Of a stretch of DNA of 64,000 bases, positions 7,237 to 13,909 are shown piece by piece; position 1 is the first letter of the stretch, and each line of letters begins with the position of its first letter. The DNA comes from Nocardioides yefusunii (GTDB lineage: Bacteria > Actinomycetota > Actinomycetes > Propionibacteriales > Nocardioidaceae), in contig NZ_CP034929.1 of NCBI RefSeq assembly GCF_004014875.1, positions 2,914,001 through 2,978,000 on the forward strand, given 5' to 3'. The notes below the pieces were generated by a model that was not told where the DNA came from, did no database searches, and was given only the letters and a program-made list of their open reading frames with translations. Position numbers and translations under genes: made by a program.

Positions 7237-7619
7237 TCCGCCCCCACCTCATGGACGGCCGCGTCGTCGCGATCATCGACGGGCCCGAACTGCAACACCT
7301 CGCGGCGCTAGCTGCTCGCACCGACAGCGCACTGCAGTGGCGCGGGCAGGGAGCACTCCCGTGGGCTCGCGACTTGGAGCACGCCGCGGGCATGGCCAAG
7401 TCGGTCGGCGCCTCGGTTCCGCTTCCGGAACCTCGTGCAGACAGAACCCCCTTGGCTGAACAACCGTGGTCCTCAACAGCAGAGGCGGCACGCCTGCTGG
7501 GCATCTCGGAGAGGGCAGTCCGCAAGCGGATCACCACCGGGAGCCTGCGAGGCAGCAAGGTCGCCGGCCGCTGGCTGGTGAACCTCATTCACTCCTCCAC
7601 ACGAAACGAGGGCCCATGA
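7233..7619 (+). CDS. Helix-turn-helix protein with C-terminal excisionase-type domain (128 aa)
   Basis: A GTG at 7233 overlaps the previous stop by 4 nt, which decides the start. Residues 1-70 have no recognised fold. The C-terminus holds a MerR/excisionase-type HTH: SSTAEAARLLGISERAVRKRITTGSLRGSKVAGRWLVN. The stop overlaps the capsid gene ATG (ATGA). Its place right before the capsid gene suggests a DNA-binding role in regulation or packaging (a small-terminase-like part), but only the HTH is seen. Confidence 0.65.
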   Translation: MIRPHLMDGRVVAIIDGPELQHLAALAARTDSALQWRGQGALPWARDLEHAAGMAKSVGASVPLPEPRADRTPLAEQPWSSTAEAARLLGISERAVRKRITTGSLRGSKVAGRWLVNLIHSSTRNEGP

Positions 7620-8992
7620 CCCTGCACGAACTCATCACCCGCAAGCGCTCCGCGCTGGCGTCCCTGCTGAACGAGCGGGCAACCAACGTCCACGAGCTGG
7701 CCCAGATCGCCGAGCGCGGCACCGCCGCGCCCTCCGACGAAGCGCGTGTCGCCCAACTGCGCCAGCGCCAGGGCCAGATCGACTCCGAGGCGCGTGGCAT
7801 CGAGCGGACCATCGCTGACCTCGAGGCCGCCGCCGCGGATGACGCCCTGGCCACGGCCCGCGCCGAGGTTCGCGTACCCGCGTCTCCCTCGCCCTCTCTG
7901 GCCTCCGGTGCCGGCGCGCCCGCCGAGCTCGGAACCCGAGGCGCCTGGATCAACACCGACACGGGTGCCCCGGCTGCGCTGCGCTCCGGCGAGACGCTGA
8001 CGCAGCGCGTCGCCCAGTTCGCGCCAACGCGCCAGGACTCGGCCGTCATGAGCGCGCATGAGAACGTCGGCTCCTTCGTCCGCGCGCTGGCCACCAGCGG
8101 AGGCGGCGCGGCTGTCGTGCCGACCTCTTGGTCCGCGACCATCATCGACCAGGCACGCAGCCTCTCTGCACTCGGTCAGGCCGGGGCAACCCTGATCCCG
8201 ATGGAGACCAAGACCGTCGAGATCGGTCGCCTGCTCTCCGACCCGACGTCGGGATTCCGCACCGAGGGCTCCACCATCACCGCGTCAGACCCGACGTTCG
8301 ACAACGTGACCCTGACCGCGAAGACCGCCAGCGCGCTCACCGTGGCATCTCTCGAGTGGTTCGACGACTCTCAGGAGGGCCAGCAGCTCATCGAGCAGGC
8401 CATCTCCCAGTCCATCGCGAACACGATCGACGTCGCGGGCCTCTATGGCGGCATCACGACGGGCGCCGGCGCCATCAACCTCGCCACTCCCCCGAACCCT
8501 CGCGGTGTCTTGGCCGCGCTCAACGCCAACCGGCCCGCCAACGTGCTCGGCACCGCTGCAGCGAACGGCACCACGCAGACGGCCGCGACGTTCTGGAGCG
8601 AGATCATCGATCTCCTGTTCACGGTGCAGGACGGCAACGAGACCCCCACTGGACTGCTCTGGAACTCCAAGGTGGCCCGCCAGTACGCCAAGGCAACTGC
8701 CACCGACGGCCAGCCCCTGCAGGTCCCCGACGCGGTCAAGGCTGTCCCGAGCTTCGTCACGAACCAGATCCCGTCCTACACCAAGGGCACGATGACCACC
8801 GCCACGGACGTGTTCGCCGGAAACTGGTCCCAGCTCCTCATCGGCCAGCGCCTCGGCGGGATCAAGATCCAGATCCTCACCGAGCGCTACGCCGAGAACG
8901 GCCAGGTCGGCATCGTCGCCCACTGGCGCGGCGACATCCAGCCGGCACGCTCCAGCGCGTTCTCCGTGCACCGCGCTCTTCTGGGGGCTTGA
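7616..8992 (+). CDS. HK97-fold phage major capsid protein
   Basis: This 458-residue protein has an N-terminal helical part (about 1-80, rich in Arg, Glu and Ala) like the scaffolding delta domain, a Pro/Ser/Ala linker (about 88-105), then a capsid domain. The latter shows features of the HK97 family: VVPTSWSATIIDQARSLS, FRTEGSTITASDPTFDNVTLTAK, SLEWFDDS, NPRGVLAALN, GLLWNSKVARQYAKA and AHWRGDIQPARSSAFSVHRAL. It lacks any neighbouring protease, portal or terminase. It may build satellite-sized capsids with helper proteins or interfere with helper assembly. The ATG at 7616 overlaps the preceding stop. Confidence 0.9.
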   Translation: MTLHELITRKRSALASLLNERATNVHELAQIAERGTAAPSDEARVAQLRQRQGQIDSEARGIERTIADLEAAAADDALATARAEVRVPASPSPSLASGAGAPAELGTRGAWINTDTGAPAALRSGETLTQRVAQFAPTRQDSAVMSAHENVGSFVRALATSGGGAAVVPTSWSATIIDQARSLSALGQAGATLIPMETKTVEIGRLLSDPTSGFRTEGSTITASDPTFDNVTLTAKTASALTVASLEWFDDSQEGQQLIEQAISQSIANTIDVAGLYGGITTGAGAINLATPPNPRGVLAALNANRPANVLGTAAANGTTQTAATFWSEIIDLLFTVQDGNETPTGLLWNSKVARQYAKATATDGQPLQVPDAVKAVPSFVTNQIPSYTKGTMTTATDVFAGNWSQLLIGQRLGGIKIQILTERYAENGQVGIVAHWRGDIQPARSSAFSVHRALLGA

Positions 8993-9240
8993 TGCCCAGC
9001 CGCAAGAAACCCCTGATCATAGACGGCGGGGAGCACCGAAGAGATCCCGCCACCGTCTTCTACCTCGACGGGGAACCGGACCCGGCACAGGCTCACACGC
9101 CCCGAGGCTGCTTCCAGCACCACGTGACCTACACGCACCCCGAGACCGGAGAGCAGGCCGTCTTCACTCCCGGCGAACTCGTGCCCGAGTGGTTCCCCGG
9201 GACCGCCACCCCTGCGGAGGGCCCCTCCTCCACCCCCTGA
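8992..9240 (+). CDS. Hypothetical small protein downstream of capsid gene (82 aa)
   Basis: The ATG at 8992 shares its A with the capsid stop (TGATG), so it is co-translated with the capsid protein. The sequence is polar with His, Pro and acidic residues: IIDGGEHRRDPATVFYLDGEPDPAQ, then HHVTYTHPETGEQAVFTPGELVPEWFPG. No family is recognised. By position it could be a head accessory or decoration protein; this is inference. It is the last gene of the rightward operon. Confidence 0.65.
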   Translation: MPSRKKPLIIDGGEHRRDPATVFYLDGEPDPAQAHTPRGCFQHHVTYTHPETGEQAVFTPGELVPEWFPGTATPAEGPSSTP

Positions 9241-9790
9241 CTCCCTGCTCAGGCCCGTCCGGGAGCGCTCTGCGACGGCGCATCCCTTCCATCCCGGCCG
9301 GGTCGGTGTGATGGCCATGAGCAGGGTCACGAGCCCCCGAGACAGCGTCTCCGACGTTGCCTCGGGGGCTCGCTTGCTGCCCCTTGAAGCCCACTCCGGC
9401 CAGGGCGAGGCTCAGCCAGCGCGAGTCCCAAGGAGAGCCGACCTCGCCGGCAGGCACGGCCAGCCTCGGCCCGACTCAGCCGCAATGCAGAAGTCGCACC
9501 GCGACACGCTGCAGGCACGCGTTCACGCACGCAGGCACGCACCCGGACACACCTCCCGCGGCGATCTGCCCGACTTTTTAAGCGTGAACCTCGCATGCTG
9601 ACCCCGCCCTCGACCATTTCTCACACGGGATTTTTTTCTTGCGTGCACCCCGAGAGTTGAAACGGTCTCGCCTGCCGACTGTCGCGCTGCCATGCTCCGC
9701 CCATGCATCTGGACCTTTTCCGCCTCAGGGACATCAACCCGCTCTGTGCCCACGTCCGCTTCCTCTCTCGTTCCTTGAACCAAGTACAAC
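9241..9790. other. 550-bp non-coding stretch of the satellite
   Basis: No convincing gene lies here. It holds an 11-bp inverted repeat (9331-9341/9361-9371), the pair GTTCACGC (9521-9528)/GCGTGAAC (9582-9589), a doubled GCAGGCACGC (9511-9520 and 9531-9540), a CTTTTTA run (9574-9580) and T7 near 9631. In so dense an element a stretch this long may contain a terminator, a packaging (cos/pac) site or a small RNA; none can be proven from sequence alone. Confidence 0.5.
9331..9371 (+). terminator. Probable terminator of the satellite rightward operon
   Basis: GAGCCCCCGAG (9331-9341) and its complement (9361-9371) form an 11-bp stem with a 19-nt loop, about 90 bp after the last gene of the operon. 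There is no clear T-tract. Confidence 0.5.
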
Positions 9791-9819
9791 AGTGCCCCAC
9801 CCGTGACGGGTGGGGCACT
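9791..9819 (-). terminator. Terminator of the DUF6907-like gene
   Basis: A perfect 13-bp stem (AGTGCCCCACCCG and complement) has a 3-nt loop and is located 22 bp after the stop of the minus-strand gene. On the minus strand it is followed by TGTTGTACTT. It may act in both directions. Confidence 0.8.
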
Positions 9820-9841
9820 GCGCTTCCTCGGCACCTCGTCC

Positions 9842-10180
9842 TCAGGACTGAGACTCCAACCAGCGTGCCGCCGATGCGGCGTTGTCAGCCAGATCCAGGA
9901 GAACGCCCGACTCAGCACTCAAGCCAGCCAGCCTGAGGACCTCGAGGTTGCTCTCGATCGTCAGCGTCATCGCACCGGACACGAGATCGCCCTCGCCCTG
10001 CCCCTGGAACGGACCGAACCGCGGCCCAACGTGCCTGAGCAGCACCTGCACCGTGCCCTCGTCATCGCCCGGACACACACGGAAGTCCCGCGCCTCGTGC
10101 TCGCCCGGCGTCGAGCACCACTCCGGGCACACAGGACGGAAGTCGGTGAAGGTGTCGGCGGCAGCTGCGGCAGTAATCAT
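9842..10180 (-). CDS. DUF6907-like protein (112 aa)
   Basis: The protein has CPEWCSTPGEHEARDF near the N-terminus, then VQVLLRHVGPRFGPFQG and a C-terminal region with LTIESNLEVLRLAGLSAESGVLLDLADNAASAARWL. The CPxWC...H opening and the late helix-rich end resemble DUF6907-type actinobacterial proteins of unknown function, often found on integrative elements. AGGGGA upstream supports the ATG at 10180. It is transcribed away from the small HTH gene at 10279 and has its own hairpin terminator, so it forms a separate unit at the right end of the satellite. Confidence 0.65.
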   Translation of the reverse strand: MITAAAAADTFTDFRPVCPEWCSTPGEHEARDFRVCPGDDEGTVQVLLRHVGPRFGPFQGQGEGDLVSGAMTLTIESNLEVLRLAGLSAESGVLLDLADNAASAARWLESQS

Positions 10181-10240
10181 GCGAGGTCCCCTAGATCCCG
10201 TGTCCTCGACGGTCGTCAAGTAGGACCTAGATTGACGGAA

Positions 10241-10260
10241 CCCTTGTCGCTCGTCAAGGG
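10241..10260. promoter_or_regulatory. Inverted repeat between divergent right-end genes
   Basis: CCCTTG (10241-10246) and CAAGGG (10255-10260) flank an 8-nt centre. TCGTCAAG is present both in this repeat and at 10213-10220. It lies in the 98-bp space between the divergent genes at 9842-10180 and 10279-10467 and could be an operator for the small HTH protein. Confidence 0.35.
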
Positions 10261-10278
10261 GTTTGCCAGAATCGGGCC

Positions 10279-10467
10279 ATGCCCGAGAACCTGGCCGGCG
10301 CCGCCGAGATCGCAGAGCTCCTCAACGTGTCCCGACAGCGGGTCCACCAGCTCACCGAGGGGGACGACTTCCCCGATCCCGTCGCCGTACTCAAGGCCGG
10401 GAAGATCTGGGAGCGCGCCGACGTCGTGGCCTGGGCACGCGAGCACGGCCGCACCATCAACGAGTGA
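10279..10467 (+). CDS. Small AlpA-like helix-turn-helix protein (62 aa)
   Basis: A compact HTH of the MerR/AlpA kind fills almost the whole protein: LAGAAEIAELLNVSRQRVHQLTEGDDFPDPVAVLKAGKIWERADVVAWAREHGR. The recognition helix (VSRQRVHQL) and wing (AGKIWERADVVAW) are clear. It may regulate the divergent DUF6907-like gene or act at the nearby right-end att site as a second directionality factor. ATG at 10279. Confidence 0.75.
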   Translation: MPENLAGAAEIAELLNVSRQRVHQLTEGDDFPDPVAVLKAGKIWERADVVAWAREHGRTINE

Positions 10468-10485
10468 CCCGCGCCGCGGCGCCTC

Positions 10486-10505
10486 CAGTCCGCACAGAGT
10501 CCGCA
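10486..10505 (+). repeat. Right copy of inner 20-bp direct repeat
   Basis: CAGTCCGCACAGAGTCCGCA is identical to 4024-4043 and lies 108 bp inside the right core repeat, beyond the last gene of the satellite. Candidate integrase arm site. Confidence 0.6.
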
Positions 10506-10613
10506 AAAGATTCATCAAGCACCCCAAACACCCATCAAGCCAGAACCGCATAACCACAGGTCAGAGCCACTTCTCACCGTTGGCGATCAGATCGGGTTCA
10601 GGCGGGGTCATTA

Positions 10614-10630
10614 CCAGAACTACCGCTGAC
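10614..10630 (+). repeat. attR core, 17-bp direct repeat
   Basis: CCAGAACTACCGCTGAC is an exact copy of the yajQ 3' end at 3966-3982. To its right the sequence resumes what should be the original yajQ downstream region. Confidence 0.85.
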
Positions 10631-10672
10631 GCACGACGTCGCCCGTCCGCGGGCTGCGCGCGCACAGTGCGA

Positions 10673-10704
10673 CAGGGCCGGCTCCCCTCGGGGAGCCGGC
10701 CCTG
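10673..10704. terminator. Long hairpin, probable original yajQ terminator
   Basis: CAGGGCCGGCTCCCC (10673-10687) pairs with 10690-10704 over 15 bp. It lies 43 bp from attR and 22 bp from the end of the convergent gene at 10727, so it probably once terminated yajQ and still ends the minus-strand gene. Confidence 0.75.
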
Positions 10705-10726
10705 CGTCGTTCTCGTCCGCAGAGGT

Positions 10727-11038
10727 TCAGGGGCGAGCGCGGGCCAGCAGCAGCACCGCGACCATGACCGCCGCGGGCGTCACCAGCGTCGGCAGGAACC
10801 ACGGGCCGATCCACGCGGCGAGGAGCATCGCGCCCCAGACCAACGCGCAGGCGGCGAGGACGAGAACGCAGCACATCAGGAACACCAGGAAGTGCCCCAG
10901 GGCCGCGAGCCGACCCGACGGCGTGCGCGTTGCGGTAGGTGTCGCCGGAGGCGCCTGCTGCGCGGCGGCGAAGGCCTGCGCCTGACCTTGGAAGGTCTGC
11001 GCAGGCGCCGGGGGACGCGGGCTGCCCTTGATCTGCAC
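10727..11038 (-). CDS. Small membrane protein (103 aa)
   Basis: The product has a Pro/Ala/Gln-rich cytoplasmic N-terminus and two strongly hydrophobic segments at the C-terminal half: LGHFLVFLMCCVLVLAACALVWGAMLLAAWI and FLPTLVTPAAVMVAVLLLA. No family is recognised. The GTG at 11038 was chosen because AAGGTGG lies 5 nt upstream and because the terminator of the preceding gene (11120-11151) excludes longer frames. It sits next to the att site and belongs to the host. Confidence 0.55.
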   Translation of the reverse strand: MQIKGSPRPPAPAQTFQGQAQAFAAAQQAPPATPTATRTPSGRLAALGHFLVFLMCCVLVLAACALVWGAMLLAAWIGPWFLPTLVTPAAVMVAVLLLARARP

Positions 11039-11119
11039 GGATTCCACCTTGGCAGCGGCCACGCGACGCGGCCATACCTCAGGAGCGTGACCTGCACGCT
11101 GCAGTCGTGGAACGACGAA

Positions 11120-11151
11120 GGTCCCGTCCACCACGACGGCGGGACGGGACC
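11120..11151 (-). terminator. Terminator of the nuo-polyprenyl synthase operon
   Basis: GGTCCCGTCC (11120-11129) and GGACGGGACC (11142-11151) form a 10-bp stem 20 bp after the stop of the synthase on the minus strand. Confidence 0.65.
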
Positions 11152-11171
11152 CTCGAGGAGTCTGCGGTGAA

Positions 11172-12179
11172 TCAGGAGGAGCGGAAGGCCACCACGTCGG
11201 CGAACGTCTCCAGCGCCTCACGGACGCCGCCCTCAGGCAGCACCTTCAGCAGCGCCTTGGCCTGCTCAGCCTGGTCCTGGACGTAGGCCTGGGCACGCTC
11301 CATCGCGGGGTGCGCGCGGAGCAGCGTCAGCGCCTCGGCGACCTCGTCCTCGTCGGTGATCGGACCGGCGAGCAGCGCCTTGAGGCGGTCGTCGGCCGGG
11401 TCGGTGGAGGCCTGGGCCATCAGCGTCGGGAGCGTCGGGACGCCCTCGCGCAGGTCGGTGCCGGGCGTCTTGCCGGAGTCCTCGGAGTCGGAGGCGATGT
11501 CGAGGATGTCGTCGGAGAGCTGGAACGCCGAGCCGACGATGGTGCCGTAGGCGGCCAGGGCCTCCACGACCTCCTCCGAAGCGCCGGCGAACATCGCGCC
11601 GTAGCGGGCCGAGGTGGCGATCAGCGAACCGGTCTTGCCGTCCACGACCTCGAGGTAGTGCTGCAGCGGGTCGGTGCCCTCGGCCGGCGCGACGCCCTCG
11701 AGGATCTGACCCTCGACCAGCTCGGTGAAGGTGCGGGCCTGGATCCGGACGGCCTCAGGACCGAGGTCGGCGGTGAGCTCCGAGGAGCGTCCGAAGAGGA
11801 AGTCGCCCACGAGGATCGCGGTGTTGTTGTCGTACTTGGCGTTCGCGGTGGGGGCACCACGACGCAACGGGGCCTCGTCCATCACGTCGTCGTGGTACAG
11901 CGACGCGACGTGCGTCAACTCCACGACACAGGCGGACTTGAAGACCTCTTCGGCCGCCGGGTTGGGGCCGGTCTCAGCGGCCAGCAGGACCAGCAGCGGA
12001 CGGAACCGCTTGCCGCCGGCGGACATCAGGTGAGCCGCAGCCTCGGAGACGTAGGTGGTGCGGGCCTGGGTGTACCCGGCCAGCATCTCCTCGACCGTGG
12101 CGAGGCGCTCCTTGAGGCGCTCAGCCAATGCCTCGTCGACGACGGGGAGGGCCAGTCCGGCAGTTGCGTCAGTGCTCAC
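11172..12179 (-). CDS. ispB: Polyprenyl diphosphate synthase (menaquinone side chain)
   Basis: This trans-isoprenyl diphosphate synthase adds isopentenyl units to make the long prenyl tail later attached by MenA. Both Asp-rich motifs are present: DDVMD at about 97-101 and DDILD at 223-227, with the GGKRFRPLL motif near 55-63. From GTG 12179 it has 335 residues, typical for heptaprenyl to nonaprenyl synthases. This GTG overlaps the nuoN stop (GTGA) and has GGGAG 10 nt upstream; an ATG at 12188 is an alternative. It is the last gene of the nuo operon, linking quinone supply to complex I. Confidence 0.9.
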   Translation of the reverse strand: MSTDATAGLALPVVDEALAERLKERLATVEEMLAGYTQARTTYVSEAAAHLMSAGGKRFRPLLVLLAAETGPNPAAEEVFKSACVVELTHVASLYHDDVMDEAPLRRGAPTANAKYDNNTAILVGDFLFGRSSELTADLGPEAVRIQARTFTELVEGQILEGVAPAEGTDPLQHYLEVVDGKTGSLIATSARYGAMFAGASEEVVEALAAYGTIVGSAFQLSDDILDIASDSEDSGKTPGTDLREGVPTLPTLMAQASTDPADDRLKALLAGPITDEDEVAEALTLLRAHPAMERAQAYVQDQAEQAKALLKVLPEGGVREALETFADVVAFRSS

Positions 12180-13909
12180 CTGATCCATTCTCCCGCACGC
12201 CCCACGAGATCGACCAATGGGTCCGGAAGCACGCCGAGCACGAGGGTGGCGGCCGCGGCCACCACGATCACGGACCCGGTCAACCACGTCATCGGCAGGA
12301 CCGTCACTTCAGTCCCTTGCGTCACAACAGGGCGGGTGGCCACGCTCACCGAGGTGTCGCCACCACCCCCGATGTCGGTTCCGGCCGTCTCCCGAACCAC
12401 GGCGACGGGCAGCGGCTCGGCGAAGAACATCTGCCCGATCACCCGGACGTAGAACGCCGCCGCGACCCCACTGGTGAGCACCGCGACCACCACGACCACC
12501 CAGTGACCGTCGCTCGCAGCCGTCTCGAAGACCGCCCACTTCCCGACGAACCCTGACGTCAACGGGATCCCGGCCAGGGCCAGCACCAGGAACCCGAACG
12601 CCGCCGCCGTCCACGGGGCGCGCCGCCCCAGACCACGCCAGCTCTGCAACGACGTCGCCTCGGCCCCAGCCGCTCCGTCGGCACCGCTCTCGCGCACCGT
12701 CGAGACCACCGCGAACGCGCCGACCGTGGTGAGCGCGTACGCGGTCAGGTAGATCAGGACCGCGGTGGTGACACCGAGTCCGGTGGAATCGGCCTCGTTC
12801 GACGGCTTGCCGAGCAGACCCACCATCAGGAACCCGGCGTGGGCCACCGAGGAGTACGCCAGGAGCCGCTTGACGTCATCCTGGGTGAGGGCGAAGAGGG
12901 TGCCGACGACCATCGACACGAGCGCGAGTGCCGCGACCGCAGGCGTCCAGTCGTCGCGCACCGAACCGAAGGCGCTGAGCAGCAACCGGGTCAGCGCAGC
13001 GAACGCGGCGACCTTCGTGGCGGCGGCCATCCAGGCCACCAGCGGACTCGGCGCTCCCTGGTAGACGTCCGGCGTCCAGGCGTGGAACGGCGCGACGCCC
13101 ACCTTGAACCCGAGGCCGACGAGCAGCAGACCGATCGCGGCGAGCAGCAGCACCCGGTCCGGCGCTCCCGCCTCGCCCTCCCCCGCCACGGCGACCGCGA
13201 CGGCGTCGTAGGTGGTGGAACCGGCGATGCCGTAGGTGAACGCGATCCCCATCAGCAGGAACGCCGACGCGAACGCACCGAGCAGGAAGTACTTCAGGGC
13301 CGCTTCCTGACTGAGCAGGCGGTGACGCCGAGCCGTCGCACAGAGCAGGTAGAGCGGCAGGGACAGGATCTCGACGGCGATGAAGAGGACCAGCAGGTCG
13401 TGGGCGGCGACCAGCAGCAGTCCCCCGGCGACCGCGAAGAGCAGCAGCGGGTACACCTCGGTCTGCTCCCACCGGGCCCGGGCGGCAGGCTGGTCGTGCT
13501 CGTCCTGCGGCGCGACGGCGGCCTGTCCGGCGAAGCTGCTCAGACCGCCCACGCTGCGGTCGGCGAAGAGCGCCGTGCCGAGCAGGGCCAGCACCAGCAG
13601 CAGTCCCCAGAGGTAGAACGTCGGGCCGTCCAGGGCCAACGACCCCATCGCCCCGACGACGCCGGAGGCGCTCAGCCCCGACACGTCGACGCCGCTGGCC
13701 TCGGGCAGGTCGAGGGAGACCGCCAGCGTCGCCACGATCGCGGCGACCAGGACGACGGCGGTGAGCAGCGTCTGGACAAGGAACCTGCGCGGACGCGGGA
13801 CGAACGCCTCCACCAGCACCGCCAGGAACGCTCCGGCCAGAACGATCAGCAGGGGCGAGAGGTGGCCGTACTCCAGCGACGGTTTCGCGAACTCGGCGAC
13901 GTCGTTCAC
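12176..13909 (-). CDS. nuoN: NADH-quinone oxidoreductase subunit N
   Basis: This is an antiporter-like proton-pumping membrane subunit of complex I, 577 residues with about 14 hydrophobic segments. Typical family segments are FKVGVAPFHAWTPDVYQGAPSP, KVAAFAALTRLL and QDDVKRLLAYSSVAHAGF, where the conserved Lys residues of the proton path lie. The start at 13909 overlaps the nuoM stop by 4 nt. A hydrophilic insertion (GQAAVAPQDEHDQPAARARWEQ) separates early helices. Confidence 0.95.
   Translation of the reverse strand: MNDVAEFAKPSLEYGHLSPLLIVLAGAFLAVLVEAFVPRPRRFLVQTLLTAVVLVAAIVATLAVSLDLPEASGVDVSGLSASGVVGAMGSLALDGPTFYLWGLLLVLALLGTALFADRSVGGLSSFAGQAAVAPQDEHDQPAARARWEQTEVYPLLLFAVAGGLLLVAAHDLLVLFIAVEILSLPLYLLCATARRHRLLSQEAALKYFLLGAFASAFLLMGIAFTYGIAGSTTYDAVAVAVAGEGEAGAPDRVLLLAAIGLLLVGLGFKVGVAPFHAWTPDVYQGAPSPLVAWMAAATKVAAFAALTRLLLSAFGSVRDDWTPAVAALALVSMVVGTLFALTQDDVKRLLAYSSVAHAGFLMVGLLGKPSNEADSTGLGVTTAVLIYLTAYALTTVGAFAVVSTVRESGADGAAGAEATSLQSWRGLGRRAPWTAAAFGFLVLALAGIPLTSGFVGKWAVFETAASDGHWVVVVVAVLTSGVAAAFYVRVIGQMFFAEPLPVAVVRETAGTDIGGGGDTSVSVATRPVVTQGTEVTVLPMTWLTGSVIVVAAAATLVLGVLPDPLVDLVGRAGEWIR

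Larger units (their letters stand above)
3966..10630. mobile_element. Integrated capsid-encoding phage satellite-like element (about 6.65 kb)
   Basis: The element is bounded by the 17-bp direct repeat CCAGAACTACCGCTGAC (3966-3982 and 10614-10630), which duplicates the 3' end of yajQ. It holds a tyrosine integrase, an XRE regulator, an Xis/AlpA-type HTH, a winged-helix replication protein with iterons, a Cys-rich small protein, a second HTH, an HK97-type major capsid protein and two right-end genes. No terminase, portal, protease, tail, lysis or conjugation gene is visible. This gene set fits a phage satellite that depends on a helper, rather than a full prophage or an AICE, which would carry an FtsK/TraB translocase. 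A decayed prophage is possible, but every ORF appears intact and tightly packed. Confidence 0.85.

Noticed and set aside
9308..9601. 97-codon frame in the satellite non-coding block
   Set aside because: No ribosome-binding site, no coupling to neighbours, overlaps the operon terminator hairpin and has random-looking composition.
3966..10630. AICE or conjugative element
   Set aside because: No FtsK/TraB translocase, relaxase or spread genes; the capsid gene points to a phage-related element.
9803..11170. 455-codon plus-strand frame spanning the right satellite end
   Set aside because: It crosses a terminator hairpin, the DUF6907-like gene on the other strand, the attR core and host sequence; composition is unlike a protein.
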